A stretch of 64,000 nucleotides of DNA from Owenia fusiformis (lineage: Eukaryota > Annelida > Polychaeta > Sabellida > Oweniidae), in assembly GCA_903813345.2 (NCBI GenBank), contig CAIIXF020000012.1:33740572-33804571 (forward strand), given 5' to 3'. The notes under the pieces are model-generated. The model was not told the DNA's origin and ran no database searches. It was given only the letters and a program-made list of their open reading frames with translations. Made by a program: the position numbers and the translations under genes. Positions within the stretch are counted from its first letter, which is position 1; every line of letters starts with the position of its first letter. Shown here piece by piece: positions 1 through 12,500 of this stretch.

Positions 1-296
1 CACTTTCAGTACAGGAAAATCTTAAATGATCTAATCACCCACAATACTATGGTTAGCTTTCTGCTGGTCACTTTCTCTACAGGTAAATCTTAAATGATCT
101 AATCACCCACAATGCTATGGCTAGCTTTCTGCTGGTCACTTTCTCTAAAGGTAAGTCTTAAATGATCTAATCACCCACAATGTTATGGTTAGCTTTCTGC
201 TGGTCACTTTCTCTACAGGTAAATCTTAAATTATCTAATCACCCACAATGCTATGGATAGCTTTCTGCTGGTCACTTTCTCTACAGGTAAGTCTTA
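1..296. repeat. 68-bp tandem repeat, about four and a half copies
   Basis: Units start at about 1, 69, 137 and 205 with a period of 68 bp and few differences. Each ends in a pyrimidine tract followed by ACAGGTAAATC or close variants, so every unit carries a joined 3' and 5' splice-site-like sequence. It lies upstream of the TLC exons on their strand, so it is probably intronic. No ORF of note is present. Confidence 0.9.
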
Positions 297-815
297 AAGC
301 CTCATAACATCCTTATAAGTCTGAGAATAATATATAGTTTGGACCAAAAATTTAATAAGTTTTGGATTCACTGAAGAATTTTCAAGAGGCTACATCAGTT
401 GATGAGAGTATCCAAAATGTAATATATACACATTTTGGGGATATGTATCTACTAGAGTAGACAATATTGGAAATTATGGGCTTTCAAACCATGGTTTTGA
501 ATTGGTGATATTAATGTAAATTTTACATATGCCACCCCATAGTAACATGAAATTGGGATTGCTTATACAATCATATGTAGTTCTATAATGCATAGCTATT
601 ATAGACAGATATATAAAACCCTTTTGTCATGCCAAGTATCTTACATTCAATTACAAATATGCTTTAAGTGCATTGTATTATACAGGGCATTGTATTATGA
701 ACAGAAACTTCGTAAAGTTATGAATTAAGAATTAGGAAATCCTAACTTCAGGAAGTTTCTGTTAATGGCCCCCAGACATGCCAGACTGATAATGAAACAA
801 TTCTTACGATTTCAG

Positions 816-898
816 GTTATTTCATCTTTGACCTTATAGACTACATACAAAGTGGTCAGGCCCTTAAGGACTGGGAGGTTTGCCTACATCATTTGGTG
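816..898 (+). CDS. TLC gene, penultimate exon
   Basis: 83 nt between TTTCAG and GTAAGC; one base of the first codon comes from the previous exon. It encodes the segment around the conserved TLC His-His pair. It is too short to be found by ORF length and was found by reading the splice sites. Confidence 0.85.
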
Positions 899-1675
899 GT
901 AAGCACAATTTTCTCATGCTGAGTTGATTTAAGTGGAAATTTTGACATTTTAAGTGAAATGTTACATCATTCCCATTAGAGTTTCAAAATTACAACTTCC
1001 AACTATTTCCCTTTTACAAAATGTATCAATTTGAATATAGTTTATGCAGTGAAACCTGTACATCTGAACACCTCTCGATTCAAACATTTTTTCTCAATTG
1101 ACAATTTTGTTCCAATTGACTTCATATTAAGAAACCTTGAAAATTGAACACCTGCTAATCCAAACACTTTGGCATTCTAATGAGACAAGTTTTACTGAAC
1201 TATACAAATTACTTTGTTTATTTTTTATTTTCAGGTGATTTCAATTTTCTCGTATCACATGGCAGCAAACCAATGTATTGGTTATACCACATTTGTGTTG
1301 ATGGTGGAATACAACTCCATCTTTCTGCATGGGAGGAAACTACTCAAACTTGCCAAAAAGATCAGCATCGATCATTGGGTATTTAGATGTAACTCGGTGT
1401 TGAACGTTGTCACATTTGTAATATTCAGATTTGGTGTTGTATTGAAAGTCATGGTTGGAACATATAACAGCAAAACTAGATTTCCAGCTTTGTATTACTG
1501 GTGTCTAGTCATATCAGTATTAATTATGACAATTATAAATGTAGTATTATTTTGGCGGCTTTTAAAGAGTGATTATTACACATATAAGAAAATACAGAAT
1601 CCAGGATCCATGAATGGTAAAGTTTCAAATGGAAATGGTGTTGCCGTTAATAACAATTCGAATAAACACAACTGA
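816..1675 (+). CDS. TLC-domain membrane protein (TLCD1/2-like), last two coding exons
   Basis: Two exons encode the C-terminal half of a TRAM-LAG1-CLN8 (TLC) domain protein, a multi-pass membrane family; TLCD1/2 members are linked to membrane lipid composition. Exon 816-898 follows TTTCAG, starts in phase 1 and ends before GTAAGC. It encodes YFIFDLIDYIQSG and ends with the family's His-His pair (CLHHLV). Exon 1235-1675 follows TTTTCAG in phase 0 and encodes VEYNSIFLHGRKLL, a TLC signature, then two hydrophobic segments and a polar Asn-rich tail ending in TGA at 1673-1675. The phases join without a gap. Upstream exons lie before the window. The TLC call is firm; the TLCD1/2 subgroup is tentative. 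Confidence 0.85.
1235..1675 (+). CDS. TLC gene, terminal coding exon
   Basis: 441 nt from TTTTCAG to the stop at 1673-1675. It contains the E-x-NSIFLH motif, two membrane segments and a 25-residue polar tail with Asn repeats. In-frame codons upstream of 1235 belong to the intron. Confidence 0.87.
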   Translation: MISIFSYHMAANQCIGYTTFVLMVEYNSIFLHGRKLLKLAKKISIDHWVFRCNSVLNVVTFVIFRFGVVLKVMVGTYNSKTRFPALYYWCLVISVLIMTIINVVLFWRLLKSDYYTYKKIQNPGSMNGKVSNGNGVAVNNNSNKHN

Positions 1676-2319
1676 GGGTTATTCGTATTTTTGCATACAA
1701 AATAATGCAATTCACAAAATTTGGAAAAACTAAATTATGATGGAATTGGAATCCTTTTGAATTTTCTTGTGCAGCTGAAATGAGTCGTCAATGTGTAAAA
1801 CTGATGTCTGTTTGAAGGCTTTGATTGGAGAGTATGCTTGTACGTATAACATGGTTACTCAAACTTCGAATCTTGTCAATGCTGTGTCAGTTGGTCACTA
1901 CACGTTGGACACTATCTTCACAAGACAGAGAAAATTATTTTGAATTTGGTGGTATTATTTTTAGTAATCCTGAATCTTTTGATGCATAATGTAAAAATGA
2001 GTTTGAGACAAAATCTAAGCTAGTTTTACAGTTTACTCCGATAATGTTCTCCGGGACTTTCAATTCAATTTATATATTATAAATAGCATATAATAACTCA
2101 GTGGGTTAGTTCGTATACATTATATCATATTTTATTGGTCTCTTGAACACAATTTACAGGATACATTGAAATAAGTCCAGTAAACAAAATTTATATAACT
2201 TAAAATTTATATTATATTACAGTATTATGTAACATATAAAATACCTGACAATTTTAATACAATTTATTTCTCAAAAATCTATAAAGATTCTATCCATAAC
2301 CCAAAAAAACTCGATAAAG
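1676..2319. other. Presumed 3' UTR and AT-rich intergenic DNA
   Basis: No coding sequence seen. AT-rich sequence follows the TLC stop codon. I could not pick a single convincing polyadenylation site. Confidence 0.5.
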
Positions 2320-3515
2320 CTCTTCAACAACCGTTTCAAATTTTAACTAAGGCATGTAAATCTTTGTAACAAGCTCTTCCACAACCATGTCAAATCATAA
2401 GCTAATGTAAATCTTTGTAAGAAGCTCTTCCAAAACCATGTCAAGTTGTAAGCTAATGTAAATCTTTGTAAGAAGCTCTTCCAAAACCATGTCAAATCAT
2501 AAGCTAATGTAATTCTTTGTAAGAAGCTCTTCCAAAACCATGTCAAATCATAAGCTAATGTAAATCTTTGTAAGAAGCTCTTCCAAAACCATGTCAAGTT
2601 GTAAGCTAATGTAAATCTTTGTAAGAAGCTCTTCCAAAACCATGTCAAATCATAAGCTAATGTAAATCTTTGTAAGAAGCTCTTCCAAAACCATGTCAAG
2701 TTGTAAGCTAATGTAAATCTTTGTAAGAAGCTCTTCCAAAACCATGTCAAATCATAAGCTAATGTAATTCTTTGTAAGAAGCTCTTCCAAAACCATGTCA
2801 AGTTGTAAGCTAATGTAAATCTTTGTAAGAAGCTCTTCCAAAACCATGTCAAATCATAAGCTAATGTAATTCTTTGTAAGAAGCTCTTCCAAAACCATGT
2901 CAAATCATTAGCTAATGTAAATCTTTGTAAGAAGCTCTTCCAAAACCATGTCAAGTTGTAAGCTAATGTAAATCTTTGTAAGAAGCTCTTCCAAAACCAT
3001 GTCAAGTTGTAAGCTAATGTAAATCTTTGTAAGAAGCTCTTCCAAAACCATGTCAAGTTGTAAGCTAATGTAAATCTTAATAAGAATCTCTTCCAAAACC
3101 ATGTCAAATCATAAGCTAATGTAAATCTTTGTAAGAAGCTCTTCCACAACCGTGTTAGATTCTAAGCTAAGGCATGTAGATCTTTATAACAAGCTCTTCC
3201 ACAACCATTTCAAATTGTAAACTAAGGTATATAAATCTTTGTAAGAAGCTCTCCCACAAACATGTCAAATTGTGAGCTAAGGCATGTAAATCTTTATGAA
3301 TCTTTATTGTCAAATTGTAAGCTAAGGCATCTCAATCTTTAGAAGAAGCTCTTCGATGACTGTGTCAAATTGTAAGTTGCATGTAACTTTTAAGAAAAGC
3401 TCTTCCACAACTGTGTTACGTTTAAGCTAATGTAAATCTTTATAAGATCTCTTCCAAAACCATGTCAAGTTGTAAGCTAATGTAAATCTTTTGAAGCTCT
3501 TCAACAACCTTGTCC
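2320..3515. repeat. 51-bp minisatellite with two interleaved unit types
   Basis: About 16 well-conserved 51-bp units span 2343-3150, followed by increasingly decayed units to about 3515. Units share CTTCCAAAACCATGTC and fall into two types, with AAATCAT or AAGTTGT after that core, arranged in a mixed order. Because 51 is divisible by three, the - strand stays open for 268 codons as a 17-residue repeat. That is a by-product of the period, not evidence for a protein. Confidence 0.93.
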
Positions 3516-3842
3516 CTCAGCTCAGTGGGACTGAACACTCAGGAAAAAATATTTTGTTGAGACCACCGAATGATACATTGTACATGTATTATGAAACCTT
3601 TAACTGTATTCTATTTATTCACAGTATATCATTATAATACTCAACTATGTTCACTAGAAAAATTAGTCTGATCTATGAAAGAAAGAATAAAAAAGTTACA
3701 GCATTTTTATCAGTACTTATTGAACACCCTTTACATCACAATGATTGAGAATACAAAATTTCGATTTATTTCTAAATCTTCTTCAGATATTCTCAATCAT
3801 TGTTGATGTTTTTAACACTTATTAACATTATACATGGCCTTA

Positions 3843-3947
3843 TATATCTACTGCTGTATTTTAAATATTGTATTGTGATTTTATACAGAAGTACATATAT
3901 CTACTGCTGTATTTTAAATATTGTATTGTCATTTTATACAGAAGTAC
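3843..3947. repeat. 53-bp direct duplication
   Basis: Two tandem copies with a 53-bp period, almost identical (one G/C difference seen). Confidence 0.85.
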
Positions 3948-3970
3948 TGGCCAGACCACATGCTACAATG

Positions 3971-4054
3971 AGCTTGCTTTGTGGTATCATAGCCTTGGAG
4001 CTTGCTTTGTGGTATCATAGCCTTGGAGCTTGCTTTGTGGTATCATAGCCTTGG
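3971..4054. repeat. 28-bp tandem repeat, three copies
   Basis: Three near-identical 28-bp units beginning AGCTTGCTTTGTGG at 3971, 3999 and 4027. Confidence 0.9.
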
Positions 4055-5039
4055 CAAGGGGCTTATCATAGGCTAAAGGCCGATATAAATAATTATAAAT
4101 AAAGAGGTCAGGCCAATCAATTTGTGTTTATTTACTACTGCTGCCACCTATATATTGGCCCAAAATGGTGGGCAGCATGATCCCCTTAACATGCTCATGG
4201 TAAGAAGCAGTCTGGTTAGTAACTGTGTTTATAAATGATTTAAATTATATTGGAAGAGTAGATTTTATATTATATGCTAAATCCATAAAACTGAGAGATT
4301 TCTACCTCTGCATTGTTGCATGATTTATTGTATACATGATTTATTGTATACAAGATTTATTGTATATATTGTAGTGTAGTCTGAATGGGTTTTTTTATGT
4401 ACAGAATACATGTAGTGTAGGGGTAGTGTACAAGGAGGATCCAGTGTGTAGTGTATTTTACTATGAGGTATGTGAACAGTAGAATGGGAACTCTTGAGTA
4501 TATTGAGAATCATATATGTGCAATTTTAGAATCTATTGTATGTGTACAATATGGTATTGTTATTTTATGTACAATAGTACAAATACAATCTCTTACTTTT
4601 GGAGTGCTCATTTTGAGAAATTTTAAAAACATTTTCAAACCTAGTCATACCATGACACCAACTATCCCTACATCATTATAAGATGAGAATTAGACTAAAA
4701 TGACATGACATTGTATTACATATATTGCCTTATTATATACTTTAGAATTTGGTGTATAGTGTTTAGAATTTATCTTTATTGTATCTAGCATTATATATAC
4801 CACATTCTCTCTAATGAGTTCACTTTTCCAAATTGAAAGTTAAAAGGTTGAGATATTGAGAGACTCTAATAAGCGCACATCCAAAAAAATTAGAAAAAAT
4901 ATCACCAATAACAGGTTGTTATCACTGAGGTTTATATACTCTACAGCTCTTGTATTTTTTGCATTAAATATGATCATCAATATATATCTTGTGTAAATAA
5001 TCAAAACAAATTGATTTAATTTCATGTTTTCTTGAAAAT
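4055..5039. other. AT-rich non-coding DNA
   Basis: No gene seen. It contains three imperfect 17-bp units around GATTTATTGTATAC at about 4319-4367. Short ORFs here have no recognisable product. Confidence 0.5.
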
Positions 5040-5324
5040 TTATTCAACTTAAAAGTCGCATGCGCATGCATTAGAGAGAATACGGTACTCCAAATGCAGA
5101 AATATACTCTGTTGATGTCCAACATTTTGATATGGAACATAAACAACACAGGAGAAATTATTAGAGAGATTCATCAGTAAGGGATATACGAGGTACATTC
5201 AAATTATTTTGGATTTTTAGTTGTTGTCTTTAATAATAGGAAGTTAGATAAAGCTATTAATGAAATTGACATGAAATGTTATTTTATATTCAATGATAGT
5301 AAATGTTTTAATATGTTCATTAAT

Positions 5325-5415
5325 CCATTGTGCCTTGCATATTAATATTGTGTCCTGCACATTACTATTGTCCCTTGCATATTTATAATGTGCCTTGCAT
5401 AATATATAGTGTATT
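5325..5415. repeat. Short 20-bp array (copy-1 equivalent of the large array at 25.1 kb)
   Basis: About four or five degenerate units related to TTGTGCCTTGCATATTTATA. Flanking sequence matches that around the expanded array in copy 2. Confidence 0.8.
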
Positions 5416-5964
5416 GTTACTGACATGACTGACTTTATACTTTTACTGAATATTTTATATTATAATAAATAAATATAATATTTACATTTGTGTTACATGT
5501 TCATTTTTACAGCATTGACACCACTTTCCGTTTTATAAAACAAACATTTTTGTCTCAAAGAATTTTCTTAATTTTATTTTAGTTTTAAAAAACTGCCCTC
5601 AGTTTATACACAAAATTCAGAATGTCTCATTTTTTGAACAGTTAGAATATATAAGGGTTATGTGCTGGGAGGTTTTGGATACAGCGTTAATCCCAGGGGA
5701 AATACTCATATTTCCCGAGAGATAAACCTTGTATCCAAAACCGACCGTACATAACAGATGTATTCCATACCTACTGAGGTTCTTGGTACATTATACCTCA
5801 TAAAGTTCCAAAATTCCAAAACTTTTCGAACAACCCTTGTATTTCAATTGATTTTTTGTTTAAAAAACAAAGAATAATAGTAATAAGAAAACTTAGCAAG
5901 TTGATATTTTCAAAGAGAAAATATGGGGGTTACATGGACACGTTATCATGCTATTGTACACCGT

Positions 5965-6035
5965 CAATCTCCAATGATACCGTATGGTACCATACTCTTA
6001 ATATACCGTACGCTACCGCGAAAACGGTACCGTGA
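5965..6035. repeat. Short 26-bp palindromic repeat (copy-1 equivalent of the large array at 26.3 kb)
   Basis: One good unit containing GTATGGTACCATAC plus one or two degenerate ones. The flanks match those of the expanded array in copy 2. It lies about 400 bp upstream of the gene 1 start codon. Confidence 0.8.
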
Positions 6036-6426
6036 TTTCGGAGTGCGGATTGGGGGTGTAAGTGAGCACCGCACACGCGACGATTGAATGGATTATTGAT
6101 CCAGTTGTGGGATTTGGGTACATGAACTCTTTTTAAATTCATAGATTGTTTTATCAAACAAATTAATAAAACACCATGCGACTGCAATTGTTTTCCGCTA
6201 GGCACATCCCATATAAATATTTCATATGTTGATAAAAATAACAGCATTTCTACGACGGCGATTGTTTTTCATAATTTCTCGTAAATATTTAATTTGTTGG
6301 GTGATAAAGTGCATTCTCTAGGAAGGTGTGAAGCCTGGAAGACAATCGCGTCTTCGATAGTATGATGAAGATTGAAAACATTTAAAGCCGTAAGTTCTAC
6401 TCTCTCAACGTAAGAAATAAAGGAAG

Positions 6427-6502
6427 ATGGCGTTCGATCACAGCGTCGTTTGGATGGGACTAGCATGTTTAACTCACGTGGCTTCGTCGTCAGCCTATTA
6501 CG
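6427..6502 (+). CDS. Gene 1 exon 1: signal peptide
   Basis: Encodes 25 residues from ATG, ending in phase 1 before GTATCG. It has a hydrophobic core (VVWMGLACL) and an Ala/Ser-rich cleavage region (ASSSA). It is conserved almost perfectly at 28245-28320, which supports this start. The ATG context is GAAGATGG. Confidence 0.8.
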
Positions 6503-9500
6503 GTATCGTTTTTTACAATACATTATAATATGTACTTATATGTTTTTAACTTCTGCAGTAAATGCAACTGTTTTAAAAGTGAATGCAATATATCAACAAA
6601 AAACTACCTACTTTGTAGGTGCTAAATAATAAAATATTTAGAGTATATATGAGAGAAATTGGTCATTTCGAACCTGTTGAAAAGTTTGTGGCTCTCGGCT
6701 ACACAGGAGAATTTACTTCCATGAGTACACACATAAATGTGGGGTTCCCCAAGAGGTGCGCGACAAGGTGACCTGGCATCAAATGTGCGACTAAATGCTA
6801 CTATCGAGAAGATAAAATAACGAATACGACAATAAGTTATTGCATGTGACAATTCCGAGCCTTCATCTCACTGAAGTATTTTGAAGTCAAAATAGGAATT
6901 TTTGTTTTGATACATGGATTCAGATGAACGTAACTTTATTCTGACAACTAATCAAAACTGAACAAAATTGATTGTACGTAACAGACAATTTATTGTTTTA
7001 CAATGTTTTGATTGGCTAAACGAATGAAACCAACAAATTATGACATGTAAAATGACAATTTTGAAATGTAAAATTTAAAGATCTAATAACAAAGGTTTTG
7101 CAAAAATAAATCAATGCAGTGTAAAACAAATGTATGTATAATGAAGAAATAAATATTTAATGAAAAAAATAGATATGTGTTTGTAATATTGGTATTAACT
7201 TAAGATTAAAAAGTGTCACCATCTCTTTCATTTTTCAACAAATATAGGCTCACGTGACATATGACGCGGGGCAGTCAATTTTGATCTATCGTAGACCATA
7301 TCAGTATCAAACTGCCGATATTTCAACCTCGTCTTGCGAGGCCATTTTTATTTGAAACATCTTGAATTTGGTGTCAAAATAAAGCTGGTCACGCCCACTT
7401 TCAGAGTTATCAATGAATCATTTACTACGACTACTATATTCATTTAGGAGGCGTGTAAAGTTAACCAATCAGAAAGACAATTGCTCCATATATGACAGTT
7501 CATTAACATATTCAGTGTTTACTATTGTTTTTCGCGTCATGACAACACGAGTAGTAACCAATCAAAATGCCGTATTTTATCACGTGAGTTCAGAGTGACA
7601 TGCACGACATGTAAGTTTAGTCTGAGCTGATCGCGATGTTGAACAATTTCTTCTCGGAATTTGTCCAGAGAAATCAGCGATTCTAAATTAAGGTAGGATC
7701 TCCCATTTCTTCCTGTACAAGTTTTAACTTATCTCTATCGAATCCTAAAGTTTTGGATGAAGATATGAAGCATACGTTTAAAAACGAAGCGATTAATTTG
7801 ACGATCTGATTTTGCAATTTGCAATGGCCAATTTACTGCAAGTCTGCGTGTATTTGACAAGAGATAGCGCCAAGTCTTGTATCCGAATGCTTGTTAAGCC
7901 ACTCAAAAACAAGATCCATATTTTCTAAATTTGATAACTTTGCAGAGAGCCCGTTTTCATAACCTGTTTTCCGCGTCTAAATTCAAACTGAGTAGGATTA
8001 AGCTATAGGATCGCTGGGATTCTCAGTCAATGGCAACGGGTCTTCATTCCAGAACGCACATTTTTTTAGTTGATTCTCCGTCATAGTACTTGTCTAAAGT
8101 CCATATCTGCTCTTTTACTGGCATACTTGGACATATTTCCCCTCCTTAAATTGTCCTCCTTAAATAACACCCTCTCGCCGATTTATATATAGCAATTTCC
8201 CAGAACCCGGGAGTCAGAATCGCTGATGTTTGCCATATTGAACATGTTGAAATATGTACTGTAATATCTGTAATACTAGGCATTGCCTGCTACGCGTACG
8301 GGTCACGTGACTAGCGCGATACAGGAAAAATGGGGAATTTCGAAACATCAATTTTTGGGCACTTTTATTGCAAATTTCAGGTATTTATAAGTGTTTGTGG
8401 TATAAAATATAATCCACAGACATAAATGAACATCCAAACTACATATTTTATTACGTTTTGGAGCCTTTTTTGCTTTTAAAATGACATCTTTAAAAGTGAC
8501 AAACACAACCTCCCTATCCACTCTTTGGGAGCCCTAGTAAATTAGTAATATGTACATGCAGCAGTGGTAGTGTACAGCTTATTATCACACTACGCTTTGT
8601 ATTCTAAAGCCTGTTATTTGTAATAACACTGTTCACTCAACGTATGTTTTGTGTGTGGGCAGTCAACGATAATCATTGTTTTATCCCGGTTATATGACCT
8701 CGGCAATTATAACAAAACCGTACTAAACGAAAAAACGCAAATAAGAAAAAGCTTTCACATACATAAAAAAATGAACTAGTCTAATCCGCCAGTATAAACT
8801 CTGTGCTATACGTAGCCGGGTCAGGCGCACACTGTCATGATTGAATTTATAAAATAGTTGCATTGAAAAAGGAGAAAAGATAAAAAAGACAATTTCTCAA
8901 ACTACAGTCTTCCCAGTTTTTCAAACTTTTTGAAAAACTTATTAATATCGGCTTTGAAATTCTAGCACAGAAAATTAAATACTAGAATAGTACTATATAT
9001 ACATCAATATGGTTTTCGGAAAAACGTCTCTACTTTAATGGCAATCTTAACTTTTGTTGAAAACATATGATAGCACTACTAGAGAGCAATGAATCTCCAC
9101 TTTGTATATCTAAAGCCTTTGACACCATTAGTCATAAAATTCTTCTAGATGAATTAAATCTTTATGGAATACAAGAGGCTGAACTTTTTTTTATCTCTTT
9201 AAATCCTATTTTTTTATTAAAATCAATGTAACATATATACAGGTTATAGTGGCTATGACCCCAAAGAGGGAGTATTAGGTGCAATCACTGTGTCATATGA
9301 CAATGTTAACTCTGATTTACAAAGTATATCATGAGGTGTACTCCAGGGTTCGGTCCTTGGGCAAACTTTATTCATATGTAAATGACATGTTTAAGGTCTC
9401 CGATGCTGTCAGATAAAGATTTAAAACCTCTTATAGAGAAGATCTTATGGATGATTGGTTAAAAGCCAATAAATTGTTAATATACTATTCTAAAACAAGA

Positions 9501-12500
9501 CTTATCTTGTCCAATAAACAAAAACGATAAACAACGAATTCTGTAATCGTATATTCAGCAAAACCTGTTAATTGACCGCCATTGGAATCGGCTAAAAGCG
9601 TTCTGATCAGGAAGTGTTCACAGTTTGAGTTTTCCGCATTCGCGAGATTCTGAATTTTGAAGAAATAGGAACACATCAATATTTAAAGTTCTATTGACCA
9701 TCTTTATGACATTCCAATAATTTGAAATCTGAGTTACATGAATTTATAAGTCATGTTAGAAAGACAAATTATTTTTAAGATCATTATAATGTTTTTCCCA
9801 AATTTTGGATATTATAAGAAAACAGCGATTAATATAAAATATTTGAGCAATTTTGTATGAAAACGTGATATTTAAGGAAAACTGTTCATGGGTTAATCTT
9901 TCACATCTGACTGTTCACTGTTCATGAGGTGTTCATGATCAAATTTCAAGTGTTTAGCATAGCAGCCAATGGAAGGAAATGGGTTGGAAAAAGTGTTCAG
10001 ATTGGGAGATTTTCAGATTAGTCCAGTGTTTTAAAATACAGGTTTTAGTGTAATACGCGATTATTTATTTATCTTGTTATAGTTCCAGGGAGCCTACATG
10101 AAGGCGATCGCTTAGAGTTCAGAATCGAAGGCACCAAATATATATTGCGACCATCCAACAGCCCATTGACCTGTATCACAAATGGAAAGAAGATATACGC
10201 GTGCGGTTTAACGGAATCAGAACAATCTTCTTTAAGAGCAAACAATCCCAACAGCTTTGCTTTCACCATCTCAAAGGTAAAAACATTGACCTTGTACGTA
10301 CATATCATAAGGGCAGCATCCGCTTTAAGAGCGAGCAATCCCAAGAGCTTTGCTTTCACCATCTCAGAGGTAATAAAATTGACCTTGGAAGTGCATATCA
10401 TTAGATCGTATGTGTTCATTAACTTCATTACTGCATTAACTTCATTACTGCATCATATGATAAATGGGTCCAAGCTTTCAAAAGACTCCCCTTCCCATCT
10501 TTTGTCAGGTAGAGTATCAGATACTACAGAGTGAGGCTGAAGACGTCCACATTTTAATTTCATTATCAAAAACTTCTGAAGAGGTCAGAAAAGTAAAATT
10601 TTGAAGGTTAAAGTAAGATATTGCTAATTTTCTGTTTTCAGATAACGGGTGGAACGAATCACTCTGCATTGCATTCTGGAGATGCAGTTTACATACGAGC
10701 CAAGCATGACGGTTTCTTTCTTGCTCATTGCGGCGAGTCCGGCCCGTGCTATAATTATCCTCACTCAGGGCCGATAATGATAGACCCCAAAGATTTTGAT
10801 CAGCATACCGATACTTATAAATGGCTGATATGGCAGTTCAACAAGACGACGTCACTTCATAATGAAGGTACATGGTGTCCAAAAAACAGGACCGTAGAAA
10901 AGTTAAATATATATTCTGCCTTGAAATTTCAGAATTATTCAGTTCATTCCATGTGAATTTTGTTGTGAAAGTTTGATGGTAATCTGTCTTTTGAATCAAA
11001 AACTACAGCACTTTACAAAACATGCTCCAAGTGGGCACCTCTCCTCTCTATGCACAATTGAATCGGCTGAACGAAGTGTCCAAAAACAGGACCGTAGAAA
11101 AGTTAGATATATATTCTGCCTTGAAATTTCAGAATTATTCAGTTCATTCCATGTGAATTTTGTTGTGAAAGTTTGATGGTAATCTGTCTTTTGAATCAAA
11201 AACTGCAGCACTTTACAAAACATGCTCCAAGTGGGCACCTCTCATCTCTATGCACAATTGAATCGGCTGAACGAAGTTGTTGATGACCCTCCTACACACA
11301 TTTCCTTTGAATGAACAACTTGATTTGAAGAACAGCTGCTACTGGGACTTACATCTTCCTGAAGAAGTGAAGCGTCTATTGCATTCTGAAAAATTCACTG
11401 TCTTGGTGGCAATACGCAAACATGGAATCATCGGTCCCTATTGATTCGAAGGTGACTGCGGACATGTTCACTTGGAGCATGTTTTGTTAAGAACTGTAGT
11501 TTTTGACTCACTAGTAGATAACCATCAATATTTCACAACAAAATACATATTAAATGAACTAAATAGTTCTGAAATTTCAAGGCAAAATATCCAAAGTTGA
11601 CCGAGTTATTTAACTTTTCTTCGGTCTTAAAAAAAGTAAATAAAAACTCCAGAGCGAAGTGAAGTGGTGGCAGCGATACCAACACGTGTAGGCCCGTAGC
11701 CAGGGGGAGGGGGGGGGGGGGGGGTCGATGGTCGAACCCCCTGGCCAATTTTTTTTTTCATTTTTCTGGCTAGGAACACAGACAGTTCAAGCCAGCACAG
11801 GCCTTTCATCGAGTTAGTATCACTCTAGTAATTATCTTCTCTGGTGTACTATATCTAGTTAGCATACGCTGGCTCCAGTCGCCGCAAGCTGGGATTGAAC
11901 CCAGGATCTTGGCATCAGTAGTCCAGAGTGCTAACCTTTACACCACAGAACCGAAAATCATGCAGTTTTTCACCATTCTGAGCACTTTTAAAGTGATTTT
12001 GGCCATTTTGGACCAAAACTGTCAAAAGTGAACCCGCTGGATTTTTTTTAAACAGTGACCCCCCCCCCCTTGGCAAATCCTGCTACGGGCCTGATGTGTG
12101 CACATTTTTTCTAGAAATGATGCAGTGAGCTTGAGGATATTCACCTTTGTGGATTTCGTTAGGTTTTGATAAATGATGCACACTAATTAACCCACTTCAG
12201 TAAGAATTGTCTTATTTCTTCAGGGACACCTGTATACCAAGGTGATTTGATTCAGTTTCAATCTATGTCGTCATCGAATGGATGGATTGATACATGTGGC
12301 GGTGTAACACTTGATGGATATGGCGGGCACGGAATTCGGGTCATAAATGATGAAAACAATGACAGAGCCGAATCTCTTGTACGTGGTAACAATCAGAGAC
12401 TCACAGCAGAAATCATTGATGGTATGATCTAATTGCTACCAGGCCAAACGTCAACTTTATTTGACTGTATCACTGAAGATTTTAATGTATTTTTATCCCG

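Noticed and set aside
1180-1386. 68-codon ORF overlapping the TLC exon
   Set aside because: Another frame of the exon at 1235-1675; the TLC frame has domain support and matching splice phases.
2343-3149. 268-codon open frame on the - strand
   Set aside because: It is the 51-bp minisatellite read in phase; the 17-residue repeat follows from the period, and there is no codon-level constraint or gene context.
7240-7610. Possible bidirectional promoter or element with CACGTGA motifs in gene 1 intron 1
   Set aside because: A few E-box-like sites alone are weak evidence, and I could not define ends or a second copy.
11881-11952. tRNA-Gln gene on the - strand
   Set aside because: The 5' half and B-box match, but the anticodon arm and acceptor stem do not fold and a SINE body follows.
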